Shown: in pieces, positions 1-7,294 of the stretch
How positions within the stretch are numbered: the first letter of the stretch is position 1
Layout: the number at the start of each line of letters is the position of its first letter
NCBI RefSeq assembly: GCF_023074185.1
Contig: NZ_JADPKY010000078.1
Span: 124,001 to 188,000 of the forward strand
Direction: 5' to 3'
DNA length: 64,000 nucleotides
From: Bradyrhizobium sp. 132
GTDB taxonomy: Bacteria; Pseudomonadota; Alphaproteobacteria; Rhizobiales; Xanthobacteraceae
The notes under the pieces: model-generated
What the model was told of the DNA's origin: nothing
What the model saw: only the letters and a program-made list of their open reading frames with translations
Database searches by the model: none
Position numbers and translations under genes: made by a program

Positions 1-30
1 CTGAAGAAGTACAACGCGCTGGCGGAGTGA
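1..30 (+). CDS. C-terminal end of an upstream gene, probably TRAP solute-binding protein (partial)
   Basis: The first 30 bases read in frame as nine residues ending LAE followed by TGA, so the window opens inside a gene. The next two genes on the same strand are TRAP small and large permeases, and the periplasmic DctP protein usually precedes them. Identity as DctP is inferred from this context only, because nine residues carry no family signal. Confidence 0.45.
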   Translation: MKKYNALAE

Positions 31-57
31 AGCTGGGCTGCGGCTGCGCACTCCCTG

Positions 58-177
58 TACCTCTCCCGCTTGCGGGGGAGGTCGGCGCGAAGCGCCGGGT
101 GGGGGCTCTCTCCACATCGGGATTATCGCCTGCGGAGAGACCCCCACCCCGACCCTCCCCCGCAAGCGGGAGAGGGA
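58..177. repeat. Large intergenic inverted repeat (rhizobial palindromic element)
   Basis: The left part (CTCTCCCGCTTGCGGGGGAG, then a GGCGCGAAGCGCC hairpin and GGTGGGGG) is mirrored on the right by CCCCCACC and CTCCCCCGCAAGCGGGAGAG. A transcript would fold into a long imperfect hairpin. It lies between the probable dctP end and dctQ. This is typical of rhizobial intergenic palindromes and could moderate expression of the permease genes relative to the binding protein; that role is inference. Confidence 0.75.
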
Positions 178-235
178 GCGCAGCTTGATCGCGGGCGCAC
201 CTCGAACTCGTCAAGCTTTTGAACAGGACCACCCC

Positions 236-745
236 ATGAAGCGCAGCTGGATGGATCGCGTTATCGATTCGATCGAATGGATCGCAGCGGCCTTCGTCGG
301 CATCGTCGCGCTCGACATCTTCCTGTCGGTGCTGCTGCGCAACACGCTCAACTATGCGATTCCCGACAGTTTCGACATCGGCCGCATGCTGCTCGGCATC
401 CTCATCTTCTGGGGCATCGCGGCGACATCCTATCGCGGCACCCACATCACGGTCGATTTGGTCTGGGGCAATGTCGGACCGCGCTACCAGCGCTGGATCG
501 ACGTGTTCGCAACCCTGGTGCTGCTGTTCGTCGTCACGGTGCAGACCTGGACGCTGTTCGACAAGGTCCGCGGCACCTACAACGACAACGTCCAGACCTT
601 CGACATGCACATGCCGACCTGGCCGTTCTTCGCGATCGCCTGGATCGGCGACGTCTCGGCCGTGCTGCTAATCGCGATCCGCACTTACCGGCTGATCTTC
701 CATCCCGAAGAGATGCACGACCCCAAGCTGAAGGCGACGGAATAA
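236..745 (+). CDS. dctQ: TRAP transporter small permease subunit (DctQ family)
   Basis: A 169-residue membrane protein with four hydrophobic segments (about residues 12-34, 47-67, 85-108 and 128-150), the size and topology of DctQ subunits. It pairs with the large permease DctM to take up organic acids using the Na+/H+ gradient and a periplasmic binding protein. The ATG at 236 (MKRSWMDRV) is preferred over an upstream in-frame start at 185, because the extra 17 residues fall at the edge of the repeat and look non-coding. The large permease follows after 2 bases. The substrate cannot be told from sequence. Confidence 0.9.
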   Translation: MKRSWMDRVIDSIEWIAAAFVGIVALDIFLSVLLRNTLNYAIPDSFDIGRMLLGILIFWGIAATSYRGTHITVDLVWGNVGPRYQRWIDVFATLVLLFVVTVQTWTLFDKVRGTYNDNVQTFDMHMPTWPFFAIAWIGDVSAVLLIAIRTYRLIFHPEEMHDPKLKATE

Positions 746-747
746 TC

Positions 748-2067
748 ATGAGCACCGATGCCGTCGCCGTTATCGGCTTTGTTTCCCTTTTCGCACTGAT
801 GCTGCTGCGCGTGCCCGTCGGCATGGCCATGGGCCTCGTCGGCGTCTCCGGCTTCACCTATCTCGTCGGCGCCACGCCGGCGCTGAAACTGGTCGGCCAG
901 ACCTCGATGCGCACGGTCACCGACTACACCTTCGGCGTCATCCCGATGTTTTTGCTGATGGGTTCCTTCGTCAGCAATTCCGGCATGAGCCGCGAGCTGT
1001 TCCGCGCCGCCAACGGTTTTGTCGGGCATCTGCGCGGCGGGCTCGGCATCGCCACCGTCGGCGCCTGCGGCGGTTTTGCCGCGATCTGCGGCTCGTCGGT
1101 CGCGACCGCCGCGACCTTCTCCGCCGTCGCCTACCCGGAGATGCGCCGCTTCGGCTATCCGCAGTCCTTTGCTACCGGCGTGATCGCGGCCGGCGGCACG
1201 CTGGGCGCGATGCTGCCGCCCTCCACTGTGCTCGCGGTCTACGGCATCATCACCGAGCAGGACATCGGGAAACTCTTCATCGCCGGCATCATCCCGGGCA
1301 TCCTGGCGATGACCATGTACATGATCACGATCTTTCTGATCGGGTATTTCCGGCCCGACTTCCTGCCCAAGGGCAAGGTGCTGCCGTGGCGCGAGCGCTT
1401 TGCCGGCCTGAAGGACATCTGGGCGCCGGTGCTGCTGTTCGTGTTCGTGATCGGCGGCCTCTACGGCCTGCCCTATTTGCCGCGCTTCACCCCGACCGAA
1501 GCCGGCGGCGTCGGCGCTGCCGGCGCCTTCATCATCGGCGTGGCGACCGGCCGCCTCGACCGCGAGAAGATTTTGGCGTCGCTGCTCCAGGCCACCCGCA
1601 CGGCGGCCGCGGTGTTCACCGTGCTGATCGGCGCCTTGATCTTCGGTTATTTCCTCACGGTAACGCAGACCCCGCAGAAGGTGACGGAATTCCTCACCGG
1701 CCTCGGCCTCGGCCCCTACGGCGTGCTGGCGCTGATCATGGTGATGTATCTCGTGCTCGGCTGCCTGATGGACGCCATGGCGATGATCATCCTCACCGTG
1801 CCGATCATCTTCCCCGTGATCATGCATCTCGGTTTCGACCCGATCTGGTTCGGCGTCATCATCGTGATGACCGTCGAGCTCGGCCTGATCCATCCCCCGG
1901 TGGGCATGAACGTCTTTGTCATCAAAAGCGTGGTGAAGGACGTCTCCTTCTCCACCATCTTCAAGGGCGTGATCCCGTTCGTGGCGACAGACCTCGTGCG
2001 CCTGGTGATCCTGATCGCGTTCCCGCTGCTGGCGACATGGCTGCCGACACGGATGATGGCGCATTGA
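748..2067 (+). CDS. dctM: TRAP transporter large permease subunit (DctM family)
   Basis: A 439-residue, very hydrophobic protein with the usual DctM length and about 12 membrane segments. The family signature GGTLGAMLPPS is seen near residue 150, and the C-terminal half carries the second repeat with an LIHPPVGMNVFV segment. It forms the transport channel with DctQ in the inner membrane. The ATG at 748 starts just after the dctQ stop, so the two are co-transcribed and probably translationally coupled. An apparent longer reading frame from 277 is only the shadow of dctQ. Confidence 0.93.
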   Translation: MSTDAVAVIGFVSLFALMLLRVPVGMAMGLVGVSGFTYLVGATPALKLVGQTSMRTVTDYTFGVIPMFLLMGSFVSNSGMSRELFRAANGFVGHLRGGLGIATVGACGGFAAICGSSVATAATFSAVAYPEMRRFGYPQSFATGVIAAGGTLGAMLPPSTVLAVYGIITEQDIGKLFIAGIIPGILAMTMYMITIFLIGYFRPDFLPKGKVLPWRERFAGLKDIWAPVLLFVFVIGGLYGLPYLPRFTPTEAGGVGAAGAFIIGVATGRLDREKILASLLQATRTAAAVFTVLIGALIFGYFLTVTQTPQKVTEFLTGLGLGPYGVLALIMVMYLVLGCLMDAMAMIILTVPIIFPVIMHLGFDPIWFGVIIVMTVELGLIHPPVGMNVFVIKSVVKDVSFSTIFKGVIPFVATDLVRLVILIAFPLLATWLPTRMMAH

Positions 2068-2078
2068 AAGGCGAAGCG

Positions 2079-2540
2079 ATGACCACACCGGCGCTGGAAA
2101 CCAAATACGTCTTCACCATCACCGCAAAAATCGGCGACGTCGTCACCGCCGGCGAGACCGGCATCGGCGTTCGCCGCATCATCCCGATCCTCGGCGGCGA
2201 GGTGACGGGCGCGGTCACCGGTCGCGTGTTGCCGTTCGGGGCGGACTTCCAGACCATCCGCCCGAATGAGCTGATCGATCTCGAAGCGAAGTACGCCTTC
2301 GAAACCGACGACGGCGCCATCGTCTATGTCGAGAACAAGGGCATGCGCTTCGGCCCGGTCGAGCTGTTGCAAAAGCTCAAGCGCGGCGAACCGGTCGATC
2401 CAAAACTGATCTATTTCCGCACCGTGCCGAAATTCGAGACGGGGCATGAGAAGTACCGCTGGCTGATGGAGCACATTTTTGTGGGTTCAGCGGCACGGCA
2501 TGCGGATCGCGTCGTGATCGACGTGCATCAGGTGATGTAA
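2079..2540 (+). CDS. DUF3237 domain protein
   Basis: A 153-residue soluble protein with the DUF3237/UPF0311 pattern: an N-terminal TKYVFTITAKIG strand, then GGEVTGAVTGRVLPFGADFQ and a C-terminal segment rich in aromatic residues (KLIYFRTVPKFETG). ATG at 2079 is preceded by an AAAGG-type ribosome site about eight bases upstream. It follows dctM by 11 bases, so it is probably in the TRAP operon and may act on the imported compound. The biochemical function of the family is not established; the link to the transporter is inferred from position. Confidence 0.8.
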   Translation: MTTPALETKYVFTITAKIGDVVTAGETGIGVRRIIPILGGEVTGAVTGRVLPFGADFQTIRPNELIDLEAKYAFETDDGAIVYVENKGMRFGPVELLQKLKRGEPVDPKLIYFRTVPKFETGHEKYRWLMEHIFVGSAARHADRVVIDVHQVM

Positions 2541-2547
2541 GTCAACG

Positions 2548-2583
2548 TTGACCACCGCCTGTTTAGTGTGTATAAATACACAC
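2548..2583 (+). promoter_or_regulatory. hicAB promoter with palindromic operator over the -10
   Basis: TTGACC (2548-2553) and TATAAA (2571-2576) are separated by exactly 17 bases. A perfect palindrome GTGTGTAT-AA-ATACACAC (2566-2583) covers the -10 element and ends one base before the hicA ATG. HicB has a C-terminal DNA-binding domain, so this is the likely autoregulatory operator. The start of transcription would fall at about 2583-2585, leaving almost no leader. Confidence 0.75.
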
Positions 2584-2584
2584 C

Positions 2585-2773
2585 ATGAGTAGTCGAGACA
2601 TTATCTCGGCCCTTCACAAGGATGGGTGGGTGCAGGTGGCTCAAAAGGGCAGCCACGTCCAGTTCAGACATCCGTCGAAAAAGGGCCGCGTCACGGTCCC
2701 TCATCCGAAGCGAGACATCGCGCTCGGAACGTTGAAGAGTATTGAACAGCAATCAGGACTGAAGCTGAGGTAA
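2585..2773 (+). CDS. hicA: HicA-type mRNA interferase toxin
   Basis: A 62-residue basic protein with the complete HicA dsRBD-like fold: the catalytic histidine lies in GSHVQFRHP (H24), followed by GRVTVPHPKRDIALGTL. HicA toxins cleave mRNA during stress when the HicB antitoxin is degraded. There is no ribosome-binding site; the promoter's predicted start point is at the ATG, so the messenger is probably leaderless. hicB follows after 5 bases. Toxin-first order is the usual hicAB arrangement. Confidence 0.93.
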   Translation: MSSRDIISALHKDGWVQVAQKGSHVQFRHPSKKGRVTVPHPKRDIALGTLKSIEQQSGLKLR

Positions 2774-2778
2774 GCGCC

Positions 2779-3177
2779 ATGCGTCACTACATTGGTCTTA
2801 TCCATAAGGATGCCGACAGCGATTTCGGCGTGTCGTTTCCGGACCTGCCCGGCGTCGTGACTGCGGGGACCACGCTCGACGAGGCGCGCGACATGGCCGA
2901 GGAAGCGCTGGCGTTTCACCTCGAGGGCATGGCGGAGGACGGAGTGGCTATTCCCGAGCCTTCGTTGCTCGAAGACATCATGTCGGATCCCGAGAACCGC
3001 TCCGGTGTCGCCATTCTGGTGTCGGTGAAGGATGACCAGCCAAAGGTCGTGCGCGTCAATGTCACTCTGCCCGGAGATGTCCTGGAGCAGATCGACAAGT
3101 ATGCCGAGGCCCACGGCTATACGCGATCGGGCCTGCTTGCTCAGGCCGCGAAGAAGCTGATGACTGAAGCGGCCTGA
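2779..3177 (+). CDS. hicB: HicB-type antitoxin with C-terminal ribbon-helix-helix domain
   Basis: A 132-residue protein. Residues 1-65 form the HicB partial RNase-H fold (DFGVSFPDLPGVVTAG, then TLDEARDMAEEAL). From about residue 92 comes a ribbon-helix-helix segment (VRVNVTLPGDVLEQIDKYA, then GYTRSGLLAQAAKK). It neutralises HicA and should repress the operon by binding the palindrome at 2566-2583. The gene ends the module, and the next gene starts about 120 bases later with its own signals. Confidence 0.93.
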   Translation: MRHYIGLIHKDADSDFGVSFPDLPGVVTAGTTLDEARDMAEEALAFHLEGMAEDGVAIPEPSLLEDIMSDPENRSGVAILVSVKDDQPKVVRVNVTLPGDVLEQIDKYAEAHGYTRSGLLAQAAKKLMTEAA

Positions 3178-3244
3178 GACGCTTCTGAACCTCGCCCCCT
3201 TATAAGGCGCCCTTTCACACAGCCCTTGGGGAGAGCTTCCCGTA

Positions 3245-3277
3245 TTGACTCCTCCCGAATTCGTTATAGAACATAAC
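3245..3277 (+). promoter_or_regulatory. Possible control region of the hydroxycinnamate genes (dyad GTTAT-N5-ATAAC)
   Basis: A TTGACT box at 3245-3250 is followed by an AT-rich dyad, GTTAT (3263-3267) and ATAAC (3273-3277), in otherwise GC-rich DNA just upstream of the enoyl-CoA hydratase gene. MarR-family repressors often control hydroxycinnamate genes through such short dyads. I could not place a convincing -10 at normal spacing, so this is a tentative site. Confidence 0.35.
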
Positions 3278-3296
3278 TATTCTGACAAGGACGCAA

Positions 3297-4106
3297 ATGA
3301 CACAGGGAAACGCCGAAACCGCTGACGCGGGCGGCTCCGGGCTATTGAGGATCGAGCGGGCGGACCGGGTTTTGACCGTCGGCCTGAACCGGCCGGCCAA
3401 GCGCAATGCGCTCAACGACGGCATCATCCTGGAAATCGGCGAGTGTTTTGCGTCCCTGCCCGAGGATATCGGCGCGGTCGTCATCCACGGCATCGGCGAC
3501 CATTTCTCCAGCGGTCTCGATCTCTCCGAGCTGACCGACCATGACGCCACCGGCGGCCTGCTGCATTCGCAGATGTGGCACCGGGTGTTCGACCGCATTC
3601 AGTACAGCCGCGTGCCCGTGATCGCGGCGCTCAGGGGCGCGGTGATCGGCGGCGGGCTGGAGCTCGCCTGTGCGGCGCATATTCGCGTCGCCGAGCCCTC
3701 GACCTATTTCGCCCTGCCGGAGGGGCAGCGCGGCATCTTCGTCGGCGGCGGCGGCTCCGTGCGGCTGCCGCGGCTGATCGGCGTCGCCAGGATGATGGAC
3801 ATGATGCTGACGGGGCGCGTCTATACCGCGACCGAAGGCGCCTCCTACGGCTTTGCGCAATATGTCACGGAAGCCGGCAACGGCCTCGGCAAGGCGCTGG
3901 AGCTTGCGACCAAGGTCGCCTCCAACGCGCCGCTGACGAATTTCGCCGTGCTGCAGGCACTGCCGATGATCGCGGAAGCCAATCCGCAGGCCGGCCTCCT
4001 GATGGAGTCGCTGATGGCAACGGTGGCGCAGAGCGACAAAGAGGCAAAACGCAGGATCCGCGAATTCCTCGAGCACAAGACCGCAAAGGTGAAGCCGAAA
4101 TCATGA
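3297..4106 (+). CDS. Enoyl-CoA hydratase/isomerase (crotonase) family, likely feruloyl-CoA hydratase
   Basis: A 269-residue crotonase. The oxyanion-hole segments are seen at HFSSGLDLSEL and ALRGAVIGGGLELACA, and a catalytic-type glutamate in ALPEGQRGIFVGGGGS. AAGGA sits seven bases before the ATG. It overlaps the feruloyl-CoA synthase start by 4 bp (ATGA at 4103-4106), so the two are translationally coupled. That makes hydration of the side chain of feruloyl- or coumaroyl-CoA the most likely role. Whether it also has lyase activity (giving vanillin) cannot be told; the dehydrogenase and thioesterase downstream favour a beta-oxidation-like route. Confidence 0.85.
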   Translation: MTQGNAETADAGGSGLLRIERADRVLTVGLNRPAKRNALNDGIILEIGECFASLPEDIGAVVIHGIGDHFSSGLDLSELTDHDATGGLLHSQMWHRVFDRIQYSRVPVIAALRGAVIGGGLELACAAHIRVAEPSTYFALPEGQRGIFVGGGGSVRLPRLIGVARMMDMMLTGRVYTATEGASYGFAQYVTEAGNGLGKALELATKVASNAPLTNFAVLQALPMIAEANPQAGLLMESLMATVAQSDKEAKRRIREFLEHKTAKVKPKS

Positions 4107-5986
4107 GCGCGCAGCCGTCCTCGTCCAGCATGGAGCGCGGCGCGAGCACTTCCCCGCTGCGGCCCATTTCGTTCGGCGATCCCGTCGTCAACATCGAGCG
4201 GCGCGACGACGGCACGATTTATCTGCGGCCAACACAGCCGCTCGGCGACTATCCGGTTCGTATCACCGACCGCCTGCATCATTGGGCGACGACCACACCC
4301 GACCGCGTCTTCATGGCCGAGCGTGAAGGCGGCCGCGGCTGGCGCAAGATCAGCTACGCCGAGCTGCTCGCCGCGAGCCGGCACATCGCCTCAGGCCTGA
4401 TTGCGCGCGGCCTGTCGGCGGAGCGGCCGGTCGTCATCCTCTCCGGCAATTCGATCGACCACGCATTGCTCGCGTTCGGCGCGTTCTATGCCGGCATTCC
4501 GTTCTGCCCGGTGTCGCCGGCCTATTCGCTGGTGTCGAAGGATTACGGCAAGCTGTCCTATTTGATGAAGCTGCTGACGCCCGGCCTCGTCTTTGCCGAA
4601 GACGCCGACAAATTCGCCGACGCGCTCGCCGCCAATGTCTCGCTCGGCACCGAAATCGCCGCGTCTTACGGCCACGTCCCGGGCCGCGACGTGACCTTGC
4701 TCGCCGATCTCATGGCAACGCCGATCCGCGCCGATCTGGACGAGGTCCACGACAAGATCGGCCCCGATACGATCGCGAAATTCCTGCTGACCTCGGGCTC
4801 GACCGGCAACCCCAAGGCGGTCATCAACACCCAGCGCATGATCTGCGCCAACCAGGTGATGCTGCGCGAGACGCTCGCCTTCCTTAAGGACGAGCCGCCC
4901 GTCATCATCGACTGGCTGCCCTGGAATCACACTTTTGGCGGCAACCACAATATCGGACTGACGCTCTACAACGGCGGCTCGATGTATCTCGACGCCGGCA
5001 AGCCGGTGCCCGGAGGCATCGAGGAGACCGTGCGCAATCTCCAGGAGATTTCGCCGACGGTCTATTTCAACGTCCCCAAGGGTTATGAGTCGCTGCTGCC
5101 TTATCTGCGCGACGACCAGGGCCTGCGCGCAAAATTCTTCGACCGTCTGCATGCGATGTTCTTCTCGGGCGCGGCGCTGTCGCCGTTCGTCTGGAACAGC
5201 CTCGACGAGCTCGCCGTGAAGGAAAAAGGCTACCGCGTGCCGATGCTGACCGGCTTGGGTGCCACCGAGACCGCGCCGTTCTTCATGTCGGTCAACCCGC
5301 GCACCAGCCGCTCCGGCCATGTCGGGCTTCCCGTATCTGGCAACGACGCCAAGCTGGTGCCGAACAACGGCAAGATGGAAGTTCGTTGCAAGGGGCCGAA
5401 TGTGATGCCCGGCTACTGGCGCCAGCTCGACATCACCGCAAAATCGTTCGACGAAGAGGGCTTCTACAAGCTCGGCGATGCGCTCAAGCCTGTCGATCCC
5501 GATGATTTCAACGCCGGCTTCGATTTCGATGGCCGCATCGGTGAGGATTTCAAGCTCGGCAGCGGCACCTGGGTCAGTGTCGGCCCCTTGCGCGCGCGCT
5601 TGGTTGCCGCCTGTGCGCCGCTGGTGCGCGACGTCATCATCGCCGGCATCAACCGCGACGAGGTCTCCGCACTGGTCGTGCTCGATCTCGACGGCTGCCG
5701 GCTGATCAACCCGACGCTGCCGGCCGACGATCTCGTCGTCGCGAGCCGCGACCGGCTGGTGCGCGAAGCTCTCCGCGAACGGCTGACCCGTTTTCTCGGC
5801 GAAGCCACCGGCTCCTCGACGCGGATCACACGCGCGATCCTCATCGACACGCCACTCTCGATCAACAAGGGCGAAGTCACCGACAAGGGCTCTATCAACC
5901 AGCGCGCGGTGCTCGAGCATCGCAGCCTCCTGATCGAAGAGCTCTACGCTGCCAATCCATCGGACCGTGTGATATCGGTCGGCTAA
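4103..5986 (+). CDS. fcs: Feruloyl-CoA synthase
   Basis: A 627-residue AMP-forming acyl-CoA synthetase closely resembling feruloyl-CoA synthetases. The P-loop LLTSGSTGNPKAV lies near residue 229, the aromatic-acid signature DWLPWNHTFGGNHN near 272, GLGATETAPF near 384, and the C-terminal lysine region NKGEVTDKGSINQR near 592. It activates ferulate and related hydroxycinnamates with ATP and CoA. Start ATG 4103 overlaps the preceding crotonase stop. A longer upstream reading frame from 3575 is the shadow of the crotonase and was not used. Confidence 0.92.
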   Translation: MSAQPSSSSMERGASTSPLRPISFGDPVVNIERRDDGTIYLRPTQPLGDYPVRITDRLHHWATTTPDRVFMAEREGGRGWRKISYAELLAASRHIASGLIARGLSAERPVVILSGNSIDHALLAFGAFYAGIPFCPVSPAYSLVSKDYGKLSYLMKLLTPGLVFAEDADKFADALAANVSLGTEIAASYGHVPGRDVTLLADLMATPIRADLDEVHDKIGPDTIAKFLLTSGSTGNPKAVINTQRMICANQVMLRETLAFLKDEPPVIIDWLPWNHTFGGNHNIGLTLYNGGSMYLDAGKPVPGGIEETVRNLQEISPTVYFNVPKGYESLLPYLRDDQGLRAKFFDRLHAMFFSGAALSPFVWNSLDELAVKEKGYRVPMLTGLGATETAPFFMSVNPRTSRSGHVGLPVSGNDAKLVPNNGKMEVRCKGPNVMPGYWRQLDITAKSFDEEGFYKLGDALKPVDPDDFNAGFDFDGRIGEDFKLGSGTWVSVGPLRARLVAACAPLVRDVIIAGINRDEVSALVVLDLDGCRLINPTLPADDLVVASRDRLVREALRERLTRFLGEATGSSTRITRAILIDTPLSINKGEVTDKGSINQRAVLEHRSLLIEELYAANPSDRVISVG

Positions 5987-6012
5987 GAAGTCATCGCTAG
6001 AGGGAGAACGCC

Positions 6013-6774
6013 ATGTTGTTGAAGGATCAGGCTGTCATCGTCACCGGCGGCGCGTCGGGACTTGGCGCGGCGACCGCGCGAAAGCTGGCTGCGCAGGGCG
6101 CCAAGGTCGCGGTGTTCGATCTCAATGCCAAGCTCGCCGAGACTGTCGCCGCCGAGATCAAGGGCGTGGCCGTGGCTTGCGACGTCTCTGATGCCGCCTC
6201 CGCGGAAGCTGCGATCGCGCAGGCGACCAAGGCCCATGGACCCGCGCGCGTGCTGGTCAATTGCGCCGGCATCGGCGTTGCCAAGCGCGTCGTCGGCCGC
6301 GACGGCCCGATGGCGCTCGCCGATTTCGACAAGGTGATCAAGGTCAATCTGATCGGCACCTTCAACATGCTGCGTCTTGCCGCAACCGAGATGTCCAAGC
6401 TCGAGCCGCAGGCAACCGGCGAGCGCGGCGTCATCATCAACACGGCGTCCGTTGCGGCCTATGACGGCCAGATCGGGCAGTCGGCCTATTCGGCCTCGAA
6501 GGGCGGCATCGTCGGTATGACGCTGCCGATCGCGCGCGAGATGGCGCAGTTCGGCGTCCGCGTGCTGACGATTGCGCCCGGCCTGTTCCTGACCCCGCTG
6601 CTCGCCAACCTGCCGCAGGAAGCCCAGGACTCACTCGCCGCCGCGATCCCCTTCCCGCGCCGGCTCGGCCACGCCGACGAGTTCGCGGCACTCGCCCTGC
6701 ACATGGTCGAGAACTCCTACCTGAACGGCGAAGTGGTGCGCCTCGACGGCTCGCTGCGCATGGCGCCGAAATAG
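6013..6774 (+). CDS. Short-chain dehydrogenase, 3-hydroxyacyl-CoA dehydrogenase type 2-like
   Basis: A 253-residue classical SDR. The cofactor site is TGGASGLGAATA (about residues 12-23), the structural motif NCAGIG, the serine in NTASVAAYDG, and the catalytic YSASKGG near residue 158. The sequence style (GERGVIINTASVAAYDGQIG, IAPGLFLTPLL) is that of HSD17B10-like 3-hydroxyacyl-CoA dehydrogenases. An AGAGGGAG ribosome site precedes the ATG. In this operon it would oxidise the 3-hydroxy acyl-CoA made by the crotonase. Confidence 0.88.
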   Translation: MLLKDQAVIVTGGASGLGAATARKLAAQGAKVAVFDLNAKLAETVAAEIKGVAVACDVSDAASAEAAIAQATKAHGPARVLVNCAGIGVAKRVVGRDGPMALADFDKVIKVNLIGTFNMLRLAATEMSKLEPQATGERGVIINTASVAAYDGQIGQSAYSASKGGIVGMTLPIAREMAQFGVRVLTIAPGLFLTPLLANLPQEAQDSLAAAIPFPRRLGHADEFAALALHMVENSYLNGEVVRLDGSLRMAPK

Positions 6775-6784
6775 GGCGCGACAT

Positions 6785-7204
6785 ATGTTCGTGAACCGGC
6801 GCGACGTACAGATCCAGTGGGGCGACTGCGACCCCGCCAACATCGTCTATTACCCGCGCTATTTCGCGATGTTCGACGATTCGACGTCGACCCTGTTCGA
6901 GGTCGCCGGCTTCTCCAAGCAGGATTTGGTCAAAAAATACGGCCTGGTGGGTATTCCCATGGTCGACACGCGCGCCAAGTTCTACATTCCATCCACTTAT
7001 GGCGACTGGATCACCATCGAAACGAAGATCGAGAGCATCAAGCGCTCGAGCTTCGAGGTGAAGCACAGCGTCTACAAGGGCGAGGCGTTGGCGATCGAGG
7101 GTTTTGAGACCCGCGTCCTGGTCGGCCGCGACCCCGTTAACCCCGACAAACTGAAATCGGCACCGTTCCCTGCGGAAATGCTAGCCAAATTCACGGGGAG
7201 TTAG
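6785..7204 (+). CDS. 4-hydroxybenzoyl-CoA thioesterase-like protein
   Basis: A 139-residue hotdog-fold protein. WGDCDPANIVYYPRYF near residues 12-27 closely matches the active-site segment of the 4-hydroxybenzoyl-CoA thioesterase studied in Pseudomonas, with the catalytic aspartate at D16. It starts 10 bases after the dehydrogenase gene and ends the enzyme part of the cluster. It probably releases a hydroxybenzoate or vanillate from its CoA ester after side-chain shortening. Substrate is inferred from motif and context. Confidence 0.85.
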   Translation: MFVNRRDVQIQWGDCDPANIVYYPRYFAMFDDSTSTLFEVAGFSKQDLVKKYGLVGIPMVDTRAKFYIPSTYGDWITIETKIESIKRSSFEVKHSVYKGEALAIEGFETRVLVGRDPVNPDKLKSAPFPAEMLAKFTGS

Positions 7205-7235
7205 GTCGGGAGCTAAATCGCCACATCACCCAAAG

Positions 7236-7255
7236 AGGGGGCTGAATTACCCCCC
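7236..7255 (+). other. Intercistronic stem-loop (GGGGG / CCCCC)
   Basis: GGGGG at 7237-7241 can pair with CCCCC at 7250-7255 across an 8-base loop, followed by GATTT. It lies between the thioesterase gene and the transporter binding-protein gene. It may be a weak terminator or attenuator; the T tract is short, so the assignment is weak. Confidence 0.3.
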
Positions 7256-7294
7256 GATTTCTGCTTTCAAAGAAACACATAAAGGGAGGAATAG

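Noticed and set aside
277..747. N-terminal extension of the DctM reading frame back to 277
   Set aside because: It overlaps dctQ completely in another frame and is Arg/His-rich shadow sequence; the ATG at 748 directly after the dctQ stop gives the normal DctM length.
685..2088. 467-codon minus-strand frame opposite dctM
   Set aside because: His/Asp/Glu/Gln-rich composition typical of antisense shadows in high-GC genes; no family motif.
3575..4102. Long upstream part of the feruloyl-CoA synthase frame
   Set aside because: Lies wholly inside the crotonase gene in another frame; the ATGA overlap at 4103 gives the real start.
4391..5920. 509-codon minus-strand frame opposite feruloyl-CoA synthase
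   Set aside because: Composition of an antisense shadow (many R, A, D, H, Q), no recognisable domain, and the plus-strand gene is certain.
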